8,638 nucleotides of DNA from Candidatus Omnitrophota bacterium (GCA_014728785.1 WJKZ01000064.1:1-8638); one strand, 5' to 3'. Shown: positions 1 to 6,482, numbered from the stretch's first letter. Numbers and translations are program-made. Notes: a model not told the origin generated them from the letters alone.

Positions 1-658
1 CCTTATCAGAGCTCACGGCACTTCTCTTAAGGTCTATAAAGAAGCAGAAAGACTGGGTTATAAAATAATCGACGCGACCTGTCCGATGGTAAAAGAAATC
101 CATAAAATAGCTAAAGAAATGGAGGAGAAGGGTTATAAAATTATAATAATCGGAGACAAATTGCATGACGAAGTAAAAGGTATAGTCGGACAGTTAAAAA
201 AGAATGCACTGATTATCGAAAACGAAGGGACATTGCCGCTGGATAAATTGAAGCGAATCAAAAAAGCTGCGGTAGTTGTCCAGTCTACCCAAAACCTGGA
301 AAAAACCGCCCGGTCCGTTAAAGCTTTAAAAAGGCTTATAGATGACATGAAATTTTTCAATACAATTTGTGAGCCGACCCGCCAGAAACAAAAAGAAATA
401 CGCCGCCTTCCTAAATTAAATGATTTGGTTATAGTAATAGGGTCTAAGGCGAGCGCAAATACTAAAAGACTTTATGAGATAGCCGGCTCCCTTAATAAAA
501 ATACCTACTGGATCAGAAACGAAAAACAGCTCCGGAAAGAATGGTTTAAGGGAATTGACAGTGTATGTGTTACCGCCGGAGCCTCAACCCCTCAGGAGAC
601 AATAAAGAATACAGTGAAAAGAATAAAAAAAATGGGACCGCCAAGCTTAAAGACGTGA
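1..658 (+). CDS. ispH: 4-hydroxy-3-methylbut-2-enyl diphosphate reductase (IspH/LytB), 5' end outside the window
   Basis: The frame is open from base 2 through the TGA at 656-658, so about 218 residues are present and the N-terminus, with the first iron-sulfur cysteine, lies upstream of the window. IspH is the [4Fe-4S] enzyme that reduces HMBPP to IPP and DMAPP, the last MEP-pathway step, in the cytoplasm. Visible hallmarks are IRAHG near the start, DATCP with the second cluster cysteine (codon 80-82), the LHDEV motif whose His (codon 164-166) matches the substrate-binding HPEV of other IspH proteins, NTICEPT with the third cluster cysteine (codon 368-370), VIGSKASANTKRL and VTAGAST near the end. 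The internal ATG at 86 is not the real start because the family signature continues upstream of it. Its stop lies 29 bases from the stop of the convergent crtI-like gene. The family call is secure; the gene is simply cut by the window edge. Confidence 0.95.
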   Translation, partial: LIRAHGTSLKVYKEAERLGYKIIDATCPMVKEIHKIAKEMEEKGYKIIIIGDKLHDEVKGIVGQLKKNALIIENEGTLPLDKLKRIKKAAVVVQSTQNLEKTARSVKALKRLIDDMKFFNTICEPTRQKQKEIRRLPKLNDLVIVIGSKASANTKRLYEIAGSLNKNTYWIRNEKQLRKEWFKGIDSVCVTAGASTPQETIKNTVKRIKKMGPPSLKT

Positions 659-687
659 AGGTTAACGTACAGTGTGAGGAATAAAAA

Positions 688-2139
688 TCATCTTTCGCCG
701 GCGGCTATGGCGTCGGACACTATCTTTGAGCTTGCTATAACCGGAGGAAGCCCTCCTCCGGGTTGGGTGCTTGCACCGACAAAATAAATATTTTTATTTT
801 TCTCGTATAAATTAGGGGGCCTGAAGAAAGCGCTTTGGTACAGGGTATGAGCCAGGCCAAAAGTGGCACAATGTTTTATATTATAACGCTCTTTAAAATC
901 TCCGGGGTAAAAACTCTGTTCGAATTCGATAAAGTCCGATAAATCCACTCCAGTTTGTTTTTTTACTTTATCAAAGACAAAGCCCCTTAACCCCTCTGCG
1001 TAAGGGGCAAATTTCCTTTCAGGGTTATTTTTAAGATTGGGAACAGGAATTAATATATAAACTATTTCTTTTCCTTCAGGCGCAAGAGAAGAATCGGTTA
1101 CAGTAGGTACGTGAATATAAAAGGAAGGGTCCCTGGGCACTTCGTCACTTTTAAAAATCTGTTTAAGGTTTTTCCTTAAATCACTTGAGAAAAATAGGTT
1201 ATGGTGCTCTAAATTATCTACTTTTTTGTTTAAACCCAGATAGATAAGATAAACCGAGCAGGAATAACGGTAATCGGGAATTTTGTCGCCTAAAAGCTGG
1301 GACCGGGCGAAAGAGTAATCGGCATTTATAACTACCTTATCGGTATTTATGCTTTCACTTTCGGTATGTAAAGCTAAACCATCTTTTCTTTTAATTATTT
1401 TCCTCACCGGACAGTTATAATTAAAGCTAACCCCTTTTTGCCGGCAAAGATTTTCTAAAGCCGTAGGTATTGTATACATCCCCCCCACAGGATGATGAAT
1501 TTTCTGAATATGGTCGGCGTAAGTAATTATACTGTAAAAAGAAGGGGTATTGAAGGGTGAGACCCCGATAAACATTGCCTCAAAGGTAAAAGCATAACAT
1601 ATTTTATCGGACTTAAAGTATTTTTTAGCTATCTGCCAATAGGTCTTGAAAGGGTTGAGTTTGACCAGCAGCTTCCAGTATTTAGGATTAAGCAGTTGGG
1701 ATGAGGTAAAGCACTGGTAAAGAAGCGGTTTAACCGTTTTGTAATAATCGGCAGTCTCGGCAAGAAAATATTCATAAGCTTTACTGCTTCCGGGCTCTAT
1801 TTTTTCAAGTTCTTCTTTTGTCTTTTCTGAATCCCTGAATATACTAAGGGTGGTTGAGTCGGGGTAAAATATTTTATAGCTGGTATCCAGGGCTTTTAAT
1901 TTAAGGTGTGAATTTATGTCTTCTCCGACAGATGAAAATACCTCACTAAATAAATCCGGCATCAGGACAAAAGACGGCCCCGTATCGATTTTAAATCCTG
2001 CTTCTTCTATAATATTTGCTCTGCCGCCGCAACGGGACAACTTCTCATATACAGAAACCTGGTATCCCAGATTAGCAAGCCTTAAGGCAGTAGCTAAACC
2101 CCCTACTCCGGCCCCTACTACACTTACTTTTGTTTTCAT
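688..2139 (-). CDS. crtI: Phytoene desaturase, CrtI-type carotenoid FAD oxidoreductase
   Basis: This 483-residue protein has the usual length of CrtI/CrtN/CrtD enzymes, which use FAD to introduce double bonds into phytoene or related C30-C40 carotenoids at the membrane. Residues 7-22 form the Rossmann dinucleotide-binding motif (VVGAGVGGLATALRLA), followed by the acidic residue E32 and GGRA at 38-41. Residues 191-229 (SPFNTPS, then HPVGGMYTIP) match the central part of the family. The C-terminal carotenoid-desaturase signature VGASTQPGGGLPPVIASS lies at 454-471; it reads STQP where many relatives read STHP. The ATG at 2139 begins immediately before the Rossmann motif, so the start is well placed although no clear Shine-Dalgarno is seen. 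The gene follows yqeY by 19 bases and is probably co-transcribed with it. Desaturation of phytoene to lycopene is the best guess given the nearby cyclase, but family members with other substrates (CrtD, CrtN, isomerases) cannot be excluded. Confidence 0.9.
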   Translation of the reverse strand: MKTKVSVVGAGVGGLATALRLANLGYQVSVYEKLSRCGGRANIIEEAGFKIDTGPSFVLMPDLFSEVFSSVGEDINSHLKLKALDTSYKIFYPDSTTLSIFRDSEKTKEELEKIEPGSSKAYEYFLAETADYYKTVKPLLYQCFTSSQLLNPKYWKLLVKLNPFKTYWQIAKKYFKSDKICYAFTFEAMFIGVSPFNTPSFYSIITYADHIQKIHHPVGGMYTIPTALENLCRQKGVSFNYNCPVRKIIKRKDGLALHTESESINTDKVVINADYSFARSQLLGDKIPDYRYSCSVYLIYLGLNKKVDNLEHHNLFFSSDLRKNLKQIFKSDEVPRDPSFYIHVPTVTDSSLAPEGKEIVYILIPVPNLKNNPERKFAPYAEGLRGFVFDKVKKQTGVDLSDFIEFEQSFYPGDFKERYNIKHCATFGLAHTLYQSAFFRPPNLYEKNKNIYFVGASTQPGGGLPPVIASSKIVSDAIAAGER

Positions 2140-2158
2140 TTTTAGAGCTAAACAATAT

Positions 2159-2602
2159 TCAGGAAAGTCTCATTTTTACCAACTCGCTTGTTTTTCGCGA
2201 ATCGGCTCTGCCTTCGGATTTAGCCAGGACTTCTTTCATAACCCTGCTCATATCCTTCATGGAAGAGGCCTGAGTATCTTTTATAACCTCATCCACCAGA
2301 GAAGCTAACTCTTCCTCACTTAAAGGTTTGGGAAGATAGTTTTCAATCAGTGCGATTTCTGCATTTGCATTGTCTATTAACTCCTGCCTGCCTGAAGAAA
2401 CCGCACTTTCTTTTGAATCCTGAAGGCGTTTTTTCTGCTTCTTTAAGACAGCAATAACATCGGAATCTTTGAGGTTCTTCTCTTTAAGTTCTATGGCCCG
2501 GTTCTTTAGCTCAGACCTCAAGAAACTTAAGAATTGAGACTTATCCTTATCTTTTGCTTTCAAGGCAGCTACGTAATCTTGATATATCCTGTCTTCCAAC
2601 AT
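2159..2602 (-). CDS. yqeY: GatB/YqeY domain protein
   Basis: The 147-residue product matches the stand-alone YqeY family over its full length. This all-helical domain is also found as the tail of GatB, the amidotransferase subunit that makes Gln-tRNA(Gln) or Asn-tRNA(Asn), where it helps hold tRNA. The role of the free-standing protein is poorly defined. Recognisable blocks are the N-terminal helix with repeated Lys/Asp (AALKAKDKDKSQFLSFLRS), GRQEL at 71-75, LIENYLPKPLSEEEL at 85-99, SMKDMSRVMK at 114-123 and GRADS at 131-135. No ribosome binding site is visible before the ATG at 2602, but a -10-like hexamer lies only 11 bases upstream. YqeY is often found near translation or replication genes in other bacteria; here it leads into the phytoene desaturase gene 19 bases downstream, so it is probably the first gene of that transcript. 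Confidence 0.92.
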   Translation of the reverse strand: MLEDRIYQDYVAALKAKDKDKSQFLSFLRSELKNRAIELKEKNLKDSDVIAVLKKQKKRLQDSKESAVSSGRQELIDNANAEIALIENYLPKPLSEEELASLVDEVIKDTQASSMKDMSRVMKEVLAKSEGRADSRKTSELVKMRLS

Positions 2603-2613
2603 AGTAAAACTAT

Positions 2614-2642
2614 ATCATACAAAAATAAATTAGACCAGAAAA
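2614..2642 (-). promoter_or_regulatory. Possible promoter of yqeY-crtI
   Basis: Read on the minus strand, TATGAT (2614-2619) matches five of six bases of a sigma-70 -10 box, with a poor -35 candidate TTTTCT (2637-2642) 17 bases upstream. Transcription would begin about four bases before the yqeY ATG, leaving almost no leader, which fits the lack of a Shine-Dalgarno. An overlapping alternative -10 (TATAGT, 2609-2614) exists. The -35 box is weak and the region is AT-rich, so this is tentative. Confidence 0.25.
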
Positions 2643-2654
2643 TTTATAGGTTAC

Positions 2655-2714
2655 GACTCATGACTCGTAGTTGATAGCTCATAGCTGATATGGCTCATTG
2701 CTCATAGCTCATAG
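2655..2714. repeat. Heptad tandem repeat, CATAGCT type, block 1
   Basis: Degenerate seven-base units (GATAGCT, CATAGCT, CATTGCT, CATAGCT) follow one another, interrupted by one nine-base unit GATATGGCT. A 22-base stretch at 2677-2698, containing CATAGCTGATATGGCTCAT, recurs exactly at 8261-8282. The period of seven is not a multiple of three and the block has stops, so it is not coding. It lies between the divergent yqeY and lycopene cyclase genes. Its function is unknown. Confidence 0.8.
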
Positions 2715-2730
2715 TCTAAAGAAGACAGAC

Positions 2731-2769
2731 GAGAGACGAAGGGAGAGGGAAGAGAGATGAGGGATGAAG
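2731..2769. repeat. Homopurine tract with mirror repeat
   Basis: Thirty-six of 39 bases on the plus strand are purines. Inside it, GAAGGGAGAGGGAAG at 2738-2752 is a perfect 15-base mirror repeat, a sequence type that can form triplex DNA under supercoiling. The tract separates the heptad block from the octad block and may be a degenerate purine arm like the one at 7634-7683. GATGAG at 2756-2761 could pair with CTCATC at 2777-2782. Confidence 0.55.
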
Positions 2770-2771
2770 CA

Positions 2772-2835
2772 CGATACTCATCAACCTATATACACATTTA
2801 CTCATCTACACATACACCATATCCCCATTAACTTA
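2772..2835. repeat. Octad tandem repeat, ATNNACYC type, block 1
   Basis: Eight consecutive eight-base units share a loose consensus ATNNACYC: for example ATATACAC at 2788, ATTTACTC at 2796 and ATCTACAC at 2804. The last three units are more degenerate. The same octad family, with the same phase pattern, is found at 7683-7794. The block is on the leader side of the lycopene cyclase gene. It is AC-rich on the plus strand, and no open frame is supported. Confidence 0.7.
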
Positions 2836-2839
2836 AGCA

Positions 2840-2867
2840 TTGCCAAAACAGGAAATTAATGTAAATT
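2840..2867 (+). promoter_or_regulatory. Possible promoter of the lycopene cyclase gene
   Basis: TTGCCA (2840-2845, five of six to the -35 consensus) and TAAATT (2862-2867, four of six to the -10 consensus) are 16 bases apart. Initiation would fall about two to three bases before the ATG at 2876, again giving a nearly leaderless message. This agrees with the absence of a well-spaced Shine-Dalgarno; AGGA at 2850-2853 is too far upstream. Sequence match only. Confidence 0.35.
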
Positions 2868-2875
2868 AATGACAT

Positions 2876-3583
2876 ATGTATACATATCTTTTGATTGATT
2901 TTTTCAGCGTTCTTGTACCGGTTTTGTTTTCTTTTGAGAAGAGGGTCCGTTTTTTCTCAAAATGGAAGTATGTATTTGGGGCAGCTTCTATTACGGGTTT
3001 ATTATTTCTCATCTGGGATTATTTCTTTACCGTATCGGGTGTCTGGGGATTTAATGCCGAATACTTAACGGGTATATATTTTTTTCATCTTCCGATAGAG
3101 GAGATAATCTTTTTCATATTCATACCCTTTTCCTGTATTTTTATTTACGAGGTTATAAAATATTTCCACAAGAAAAGTATCCCGGATTTATTATCTTTCA
3201 GGCTCACTTCCGTTTTAGCGGTTTTTTGTTTTATCATCGCGATATTTAATACGGATAAAGTTTACACTTTTTTGAATTTTTCCTTTTTGTTTTTGCTGCT
3301 CCTGATTGCACTCTTAATAAAACCTTACTGGCTGGGCTATTTTTACGAGATGTATGCGGTAAGTTTGATACCTTTTCTGGCAGTGAACGGTCTTTTGACC
3401 AACGGCCTTAAAGTAGTAGATGAAGGTCCTGTTGTTTGGTATAATCCGCAGGATATATTAGGTTTGAGGTTTCTTAATATACCGGCAGAAGATTTTTTTT
3501 ATTCGTTTATGCTCCTGGCTGTCAATGTCGGTTTGTATGAATATCTAAAAAGGAAAAACAAATTAAGGAGGAAAAGTATATGA
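2876..3583 (+). CDS. Lycopene cyclase, fused two-domain CrtYcd type
   Basis: This 235-residue, strongly hydrophobic protein consists of two homologous lycopene-cyclase domains that are separate subunits (CrtYc/CrtYd) in actinobacteria and fused in Bacteroidetes and archaea. Domain 1 carries IWDYFFT (46-52), GVWGFN (55-60), the Gly-Ile-Tyr run and PIEEIIFF (73-80). Domain 2 repeats the pattern as WYN (188-190) and IPAEDFFYSF (202-211). The paired acidic PxE(E/D) motifs are the family's conserved catalytic-region residues. About six to seven membrane segments are likely. It should cyclise the ends of lycopene to beta-ionone rings, giving gamma- or beta-carotene; ring number and type cannot be read from sequence. 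The N-terminus aligns with the start of Bacteroidetes homologues as I recall them, supporting the ATG at 2876 despite no good ribosome binding site. The stop overlaps the start of the TPR gene by four bases. Confidence 0.92.
   Translation: MYTYLLIDFFSVLVPVLFSFEKRVRFFSKWKYVFGAASITGLLFLIWDYFFTVSGVWGFNAEYLTGIYFFHLPIEEIIFFIFIPFSCIFIYEVIKYFHKKSIPDLLSFRLTSVLAVFCFIIAIFNTDKVYTFLNFSFLFLLLLIALLIKPYWLGYFYEMYAVSLIPFLAVNGLLTNGLKVVDEGPVVWYNPQDILGLRFLNIPAEDFFYSFMLLAVNVGLYEYLKRKNKLRRKSI
3565..3571 (+). promoter_or_regulatory. Ribosome binding site of the TPR gene
   Basis: A perfect AAGGAGG sits eight bases before the ATG at 3580, inside the last codons of the lycopene cyclase gene. It fixes the TPR gene's start at the ATGA overlap. 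Confidence 0.85.
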
Positions 3584-4470
3584 AATTGTTGTTGTTTTTT
3601 CTGGGGGGGATTTTAAGTTTAACTTTATGTTTTCCGATTTTCGCCCTGGATTGGATTAAGCTGCACGAGGAAGCAGAGCAAATTTCTCTACAAGAGGCAA
3701 AAACAAAAGTGTCTTCGCATCCTGACTCTATCGAAAATCTCTATTTGCTGGGTTTGGTATATCTTAATCTTCACCAGGATGAGGAAGCGGAGGAGACTTT
3801 CAGGAAAATTCTCGATATCGACATATCAAGCATTCCCGCTCAGTGGGGAGTAGCTGAAGCACTGCGACGCCGGTATGATTGTGAAGTTTGTGAAAGATTG
3901 CTTAATGAGATAATAAAAGCATCCCCCCAATTTTGGCCCGCCTATAACAGTCTTGCTTATCTTAAATTTTTGCAGGGTGAGTTTGATGAGACAGCCAAAC
4001 TTGCATACAAGGTTATAAAACAGGATAAAAACGAGGTCGATTTAAGTAACTATGTAAGGGCGCACGGGCTTTTTGCCGGCTCGAAAGGTATGATTGCTCA
4101 TTACGGAGGTCCTGTATCAAAAATAGTAAACGGAAGGCTGATTTTGCCATATTTGAAAAAAGCCCAAAGCCTTAAGCCGGATTCCGCGATAGTTTATTTC
4201 GGTATGGGGACATATTATCTTCTGGTTCCGGAAGCCTTCGGCCGTGACCTTGACAGAGCCGAGAAAAACTTAAAAAAGGCAATAGAAGCAGACCCTTATT
4301 TTGTAGATGCCTATGTCAGGCTTGCCCAAGTTTATAAAACAAAAGGGGATGAAGAGAGGTATAGTGAGTTAATGGAGGAAGCCTCAAGTATTGATGCCAA
4401 AAATCCTCTGGTTTCAGACATAAAGACAAGAAAATGCAAATTTATATGTCCGGGTAAGCCCGATAAGTGA
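3580..4470 (+). CDS. Secreted tetratricopeptide-repeat protein
   Basis: The 296-residue product begins with a signal peptide: Lys2, a hydrophobic core over residues 3-21 and a plausible signal peptidase I site after Ala22. Cys17 lies in the hydrophobic core but the preceding residues (LTL) are a poor lipobox, so a lipoprotein is less likely. The mature part is alpha-helical with TPR-like units at about 52-85, 118-150, 200-236 and 240-272; the last two (YFGMGTYYLL, then AEKNLKKAIEADPYFVDAYV) are the clearest. TPR proteins are binding scaffolds, so this one probably binds a protein or ligand outside the cytoplasm. Two cysteine pairs, CEVC (101-104) and CKFIC (286-290), could form disulfides. 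It is translationally coupled to the lycopene cyclase by an ATGA overlap and has its own strong ribosome binding site. The overall shape recalls TRAP-transporter TatT-like TPR proteins, but no transporter genes are nearby. Specific function unknown. Confidence 0.85.
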   Translation: MKLLLFFLGGILSLTLCFPIFALDWIKLHEEAEQISLQEAKTKVSSHPDSIENLYLLGLVYLNLHQDEEAEETFRKILDIDISSIPAQWGVAEALRRRYDCEVCERLLNEIIKASPQFWPAYNSLAYLKFLQGEFDETAKLAYKVIKQDKNEVDLSNYVRAHGLFAGSKGMIAHYGGPVSKIVNGRLILPYLKKAQSLKPDSAIVYFGMGTYYLLVPEAFGRDLDRAEKNLKKAIEADPYFVDAYVRLAQVYKTKGDEERYSELMEEASSIDAKNPLVSDIKTRKCKFICPGKPDK

Positions 4471-4485
4471 GATTTATCCGAATCA

Positions 4486-5520
4486 TCAGAGGAGCTTTTG
4501 AGGGTATTCTTTAAGAAACTTTTTAAATAGAGGTTTTATTTTAAGACTTGAAGATATTTTTTCGGCACTCCTTACAAGGTCTTTTATCTTTTTATTCGCG
4601 TAATCTACGCTGCCCGATTCCTGCATTATTTTTCTCATTCCGAGGAGGTCTTTTTTTTCCACTTTTTTCTTGGAGAGAATTTTTTTTATGATTTTTTTAT
4701 CTTTCCCGCCCGCATTTTTGTAACAATGCCATATAAGCAGCGTTTTTTTTGCTTCCTGTAAATCTGAGATAGTAGGTTTTCCAATCTTTCTTTCTTCGGC
4801 AAACATACCCAGCAAGTCATCCTTTATCTGAAAGGCTCTTCCCAGGTATATGCCCAGCCGGCTGAGCTTATTTATTTCCTCACTGGAGGCTCCGGCTAAA
4901 ATAGCACCTGAGGAAAGAGGGGTGGAGAAAGTATATTGACCGGTCTTATAATCATAAATTTTTAATATTTCAGCCTGAGAAATTTTATCGATATTCTTTG
5001 TCCCGGCTAAAAGCTCAACGAATTCCCCGCAGCCGGTATGTACGGCTGCCTTTATAAAATTCCTTAGAGCTTTCTCTTTGCGCAGAGGTTCTTCTTTCAC
5101 TGCAAGGAAGGCCTCAATTGCCATCGCATACATTACGTCACCGGTTATTATAGCCAGGTCCTCGCCGCTGAATTTTATATCTTTGTTTTTCCGGATTTTC
5201 TTATTAAGTAAAGTATGCATGGCTAATTTGCCCCGCCGGGTTGCGGATTTATCTATTATGTCGTCGTGTACCAGCATAAAATCATGGAGCAGCTCTATAG
5301 CCAGAGCACTGGTATAGATATTCGGGGCCGGTTTATCAGAATAACCAAGATAACCGGTTAAAAAGAGTATCGGCCTTATTCTTTTACCCTTCCTTAAGAC
5401 AAAGTCCCTGATGCTGCCGTAAAGGAGGGGAGAAATCTTCTTGAGACGGTAGGTTTTTTCAATACATACGAGGAATCTACTTAACTCAGCGTCTATTTTA
5501 TTTTTTATTTTGTAAAACAC
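4486..5520 (-). CDS. Type I (E)-polyprenyl diphosphate synthase, probably geranylgeranyl diphosphate synthase
   Basis: The 344-residue protein belongs to the soluble trans-prenyltransferase family that condenses IPP with allylic diphosphates using Mg2+. In order it shows GKRIRP (45-50), the first Asp-rich motif DDIID (86-90), GDVMYAMA (127-134), KTGQYTF (192-198), the second Asp-rich region QIKDDLLG (231-238) and a Lys-rich segment after GKPTISDLQEAKKT. The second motif ends in Gly rather than Asp, as also seen in actinobacterial members. Phe81 sits five residues before the first Asp motif, where an aromatic residue limits chain length to about C20 in archaeal GGPP synthases. With the carotenoid genes around it, GGPP is the likely product. 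The start codon is GTG at 5520, directly beyond a good promoter, with no Shine-Dalgarno. The gene converges on the TPR gene with 15 bases between stops. Confidence 0.92.
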   Translation of the reverse strand: MFYKIKNKIDAELSRFLVCIEKTYRLKKISPLLYGSIRDFVLRKGKRIRPILFLTGYLGYSDKPAPNIYTSALAIELLHDFMLVHDDIIDKSATRRGKLAMHTLLNKKIRKNKDIKFSGEDLAIITGDVMYAMAIEAFLAVKEEPLRKEKALRNFIKAAVHTGCGEFVELLAGTKNIDKISQAEILKIYDYKTGQYTFSTPLSSGAILAGASSEEINKLSRLGIYLGRAFQIKDDLLGMFAEERKIGKPTISDLQEAKKTLLIWHCYKNAGGKDKKIIKKILSKKKVEKKDLLGMRKIMQESGSVDYANKKIKDLVRSAEKISSSLKIKPLFKKFLKEYPQKLL

Positions 5521-5526
5521 GATTTT

Positions 5527-5555
5527 ATGTTAGCATAGAATAAACTGACGGGCAA
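5527..5555 (-). promoter_or_regulatory. Likely promoter of the polyprenyl synthase gene
   Basis: On the minus strand TTGCCC (5550-5555) and TAACAT (5527-5532) are separated by exactly 17 bases, and the -10 box carries an upstream TG one base away, an extended -10 element. Only six bases separate the -10 box from the GTG start, so transcription should begin at or next to the start codon and the message would be leaderless. Each hexamer matches four of six consensus bases. Confidence 0.45.
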
Positions 5556-5571
5556 CTAAAATAGAGAAGAA

Positions 5572-5706
5572 ATGAGTAGCATGAAGGCTAAATTCCAGAT
5601 TTTCAGCCGGGCTTTGAGGTTGCCTTTTGTTTCGGCAGTATTCTTCCCTTTGTATTCGGTTCTCTGGCTGCCGGAGATGATATTAAACTCATTCCTTTTC
5701 TCTTAG
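5572..5706 (+). other. Displaced N-terminal segment of the UbiA prenyltransferase (other reading frame)
   Basis: From the ATG at 5572 (or 5581) a 44-codon frame encodes FSRALRLPFVSA, the characteristic amphipathic start and first helix entry of UbiA proteins, then runs into unrelated sequence and stops at TAG 5704-5706. From base 5640 the neighbouring frame takes over with ILPFVFGSLAAGDD and continues without a break into the main UbiA frame. A one-base loss near 5635-5640 would explain it: adding one base gives RLPFVSA-x-ILPFVFGSL, a normal UbiA start. GAGAAG upstream of 5572 is a weak ribosome binding site. This is either a real mutation or a sequencing/assembly error. Confidence 0.75.
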
Positions 5707-5726
5707 GGTGCATAGCGGTTCTTGCT

Positions 5727-6482
5727 ATGCATCTGGGAGCTAACCTTATGAATGATTATTCTGATTCAAAGTCGGGTGTTGACTGGAAAGACAGGAAATT
5801 TTACGGTTATTTTGGAGGTTCTAAACTTATTCAGGAATCGGTCCTTAGCGAGAGTTTTTATTTAAAAAGCAGTATATTGCTCTTTGTCCTGGCATTCTTG
5901 TCGGTAACTGCGTTAAGCTTCCTTATCCGTGAATGGTCGGCTATACTTTTTCTTATCATAATCCTGTTTCTGGGTTTCAGTTACTCTCATAAGCCTTTTC
6001 AGTTTTCTTATCATTACCTCGGAGAGTTGATAATTTTTCTCCTTTTCGGACCGGCTCTTGTGATGGGGGGGTATTTTATTCAAACAGGAGTATTTCCTGA
6101 TGTCAAAAGTTTTCTTCTTTCTTTGCCTTTCGGCTTTTTTACTACTGCGATTCTCTTTTCCAACGAAGTACCGGATTGCTCAAGTGATTCCTCCTGCGGT
6201 AAAAAAACCTGGGTGGTTGCAGTAGGCCCTGAGAAATCATTCATTTTGTATATCCTGCTTGAGGCTTGTGCATTCTTTTCCATAATTGTTAATATATATA
6301 GGGGGTATTTAGGGGTAATTTCTGTATTTTCCTTCCTTTTGCTTTGGCCTTTGATAAGAGCTGCCCTTATGATAAAATACAACTATAGCAATAAAGATTT
6401 ACTTATCACCTCTTCAAAAATAACAATTGGTATTCAGGCCCTGGCAAGTCTTATCCTTATTGTAGACAAAGTATTACTATGA
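5727..6482 (+). CDS. UbiA/MenA-like membrane prenyltransferase, N-terminus lost by apparent frameshift
   Basis: The main frame (251 residues from the first ATG; frame open from 5592 without an earlier ATG, GTG or TTG) covers all but the first membrane segment of a UbiA-family prenyltransferase, which transfers a polyprenyl chain to an aromatic or other acceptor within the membrane. The first Asp motif is NDYSDSKSGVD (9-19), followed by GGSKLIQ (30-36), which resembles MenA more than the carotenoid elongases CrtEb/LyeJ. The second Asp motif is NEVPDCSSD (146-154) with GKKT and a Gly-Pro-Glu stretch after it. YSHKPFQFSYHYLGE and the FGP at 107-109 are also family features. Several hydrophobic helices fill the rest. 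With the displaced segment from 5572 the protein would be about 303 residues, the usual length. The stop overlaps the NDH-2-like gene by four bases. Acceptor and prenyl donor are unknown; a quinone precursor such as dihydroxynaphthoate is one possibility. Confidence 0.85.
   Translation: MHLGANLMNDYSDSKSGVDWKDRKFYGYFGGSKLIQESVLSESFYLKSSILLFVLAFLSVTALSFLIREWSAILFLIIILFLGFSYSHKPFQFSYHYLGELIIFLLFGPALVMGGYFIQTGVFPDVKSFLLSLPFGFFTTAILFSNEVPDCSSDSSCGKKTWVVAVGPEKSFILYILLEACAFFSIIVNIYRGYLGVISVFSFLLLWPLIRAALMIKYNYSNKDLLITSSKITIGIQALASLILIVDKVLL

Noticed and set aside
1916..2308. Plus-strand frame of 130 codons opposite crtI and yqeY
   Set aside because: It is the antisense of two well-supported genes and shows no recognisable domain.
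2655..2835. CRISPR array
   Set aside because: Units are 7 to 9 bases, degenerate and contiguous, with no spacers of constant length and no cas genes.
5625..5650. Programmed -1 frameshift in the UbiA gene
   Set aside because: No X-XXY-YYZ heptamer in the upstream frame and no obvious downstream stem-loop; a simple indel is the plainer explanation.
5727..6482. Lycopene elongase (CrtEb/LyeJ) for C50 carotenoids, suggested by the carotenoid neighbourhood
   Set aside because: The first Asp motif NDYSDSKSGVD followed by GGSKLIQ is closer to MenA-type than to the NDxFDxESD pattern I recall for elongases. Not excluded without a tree.
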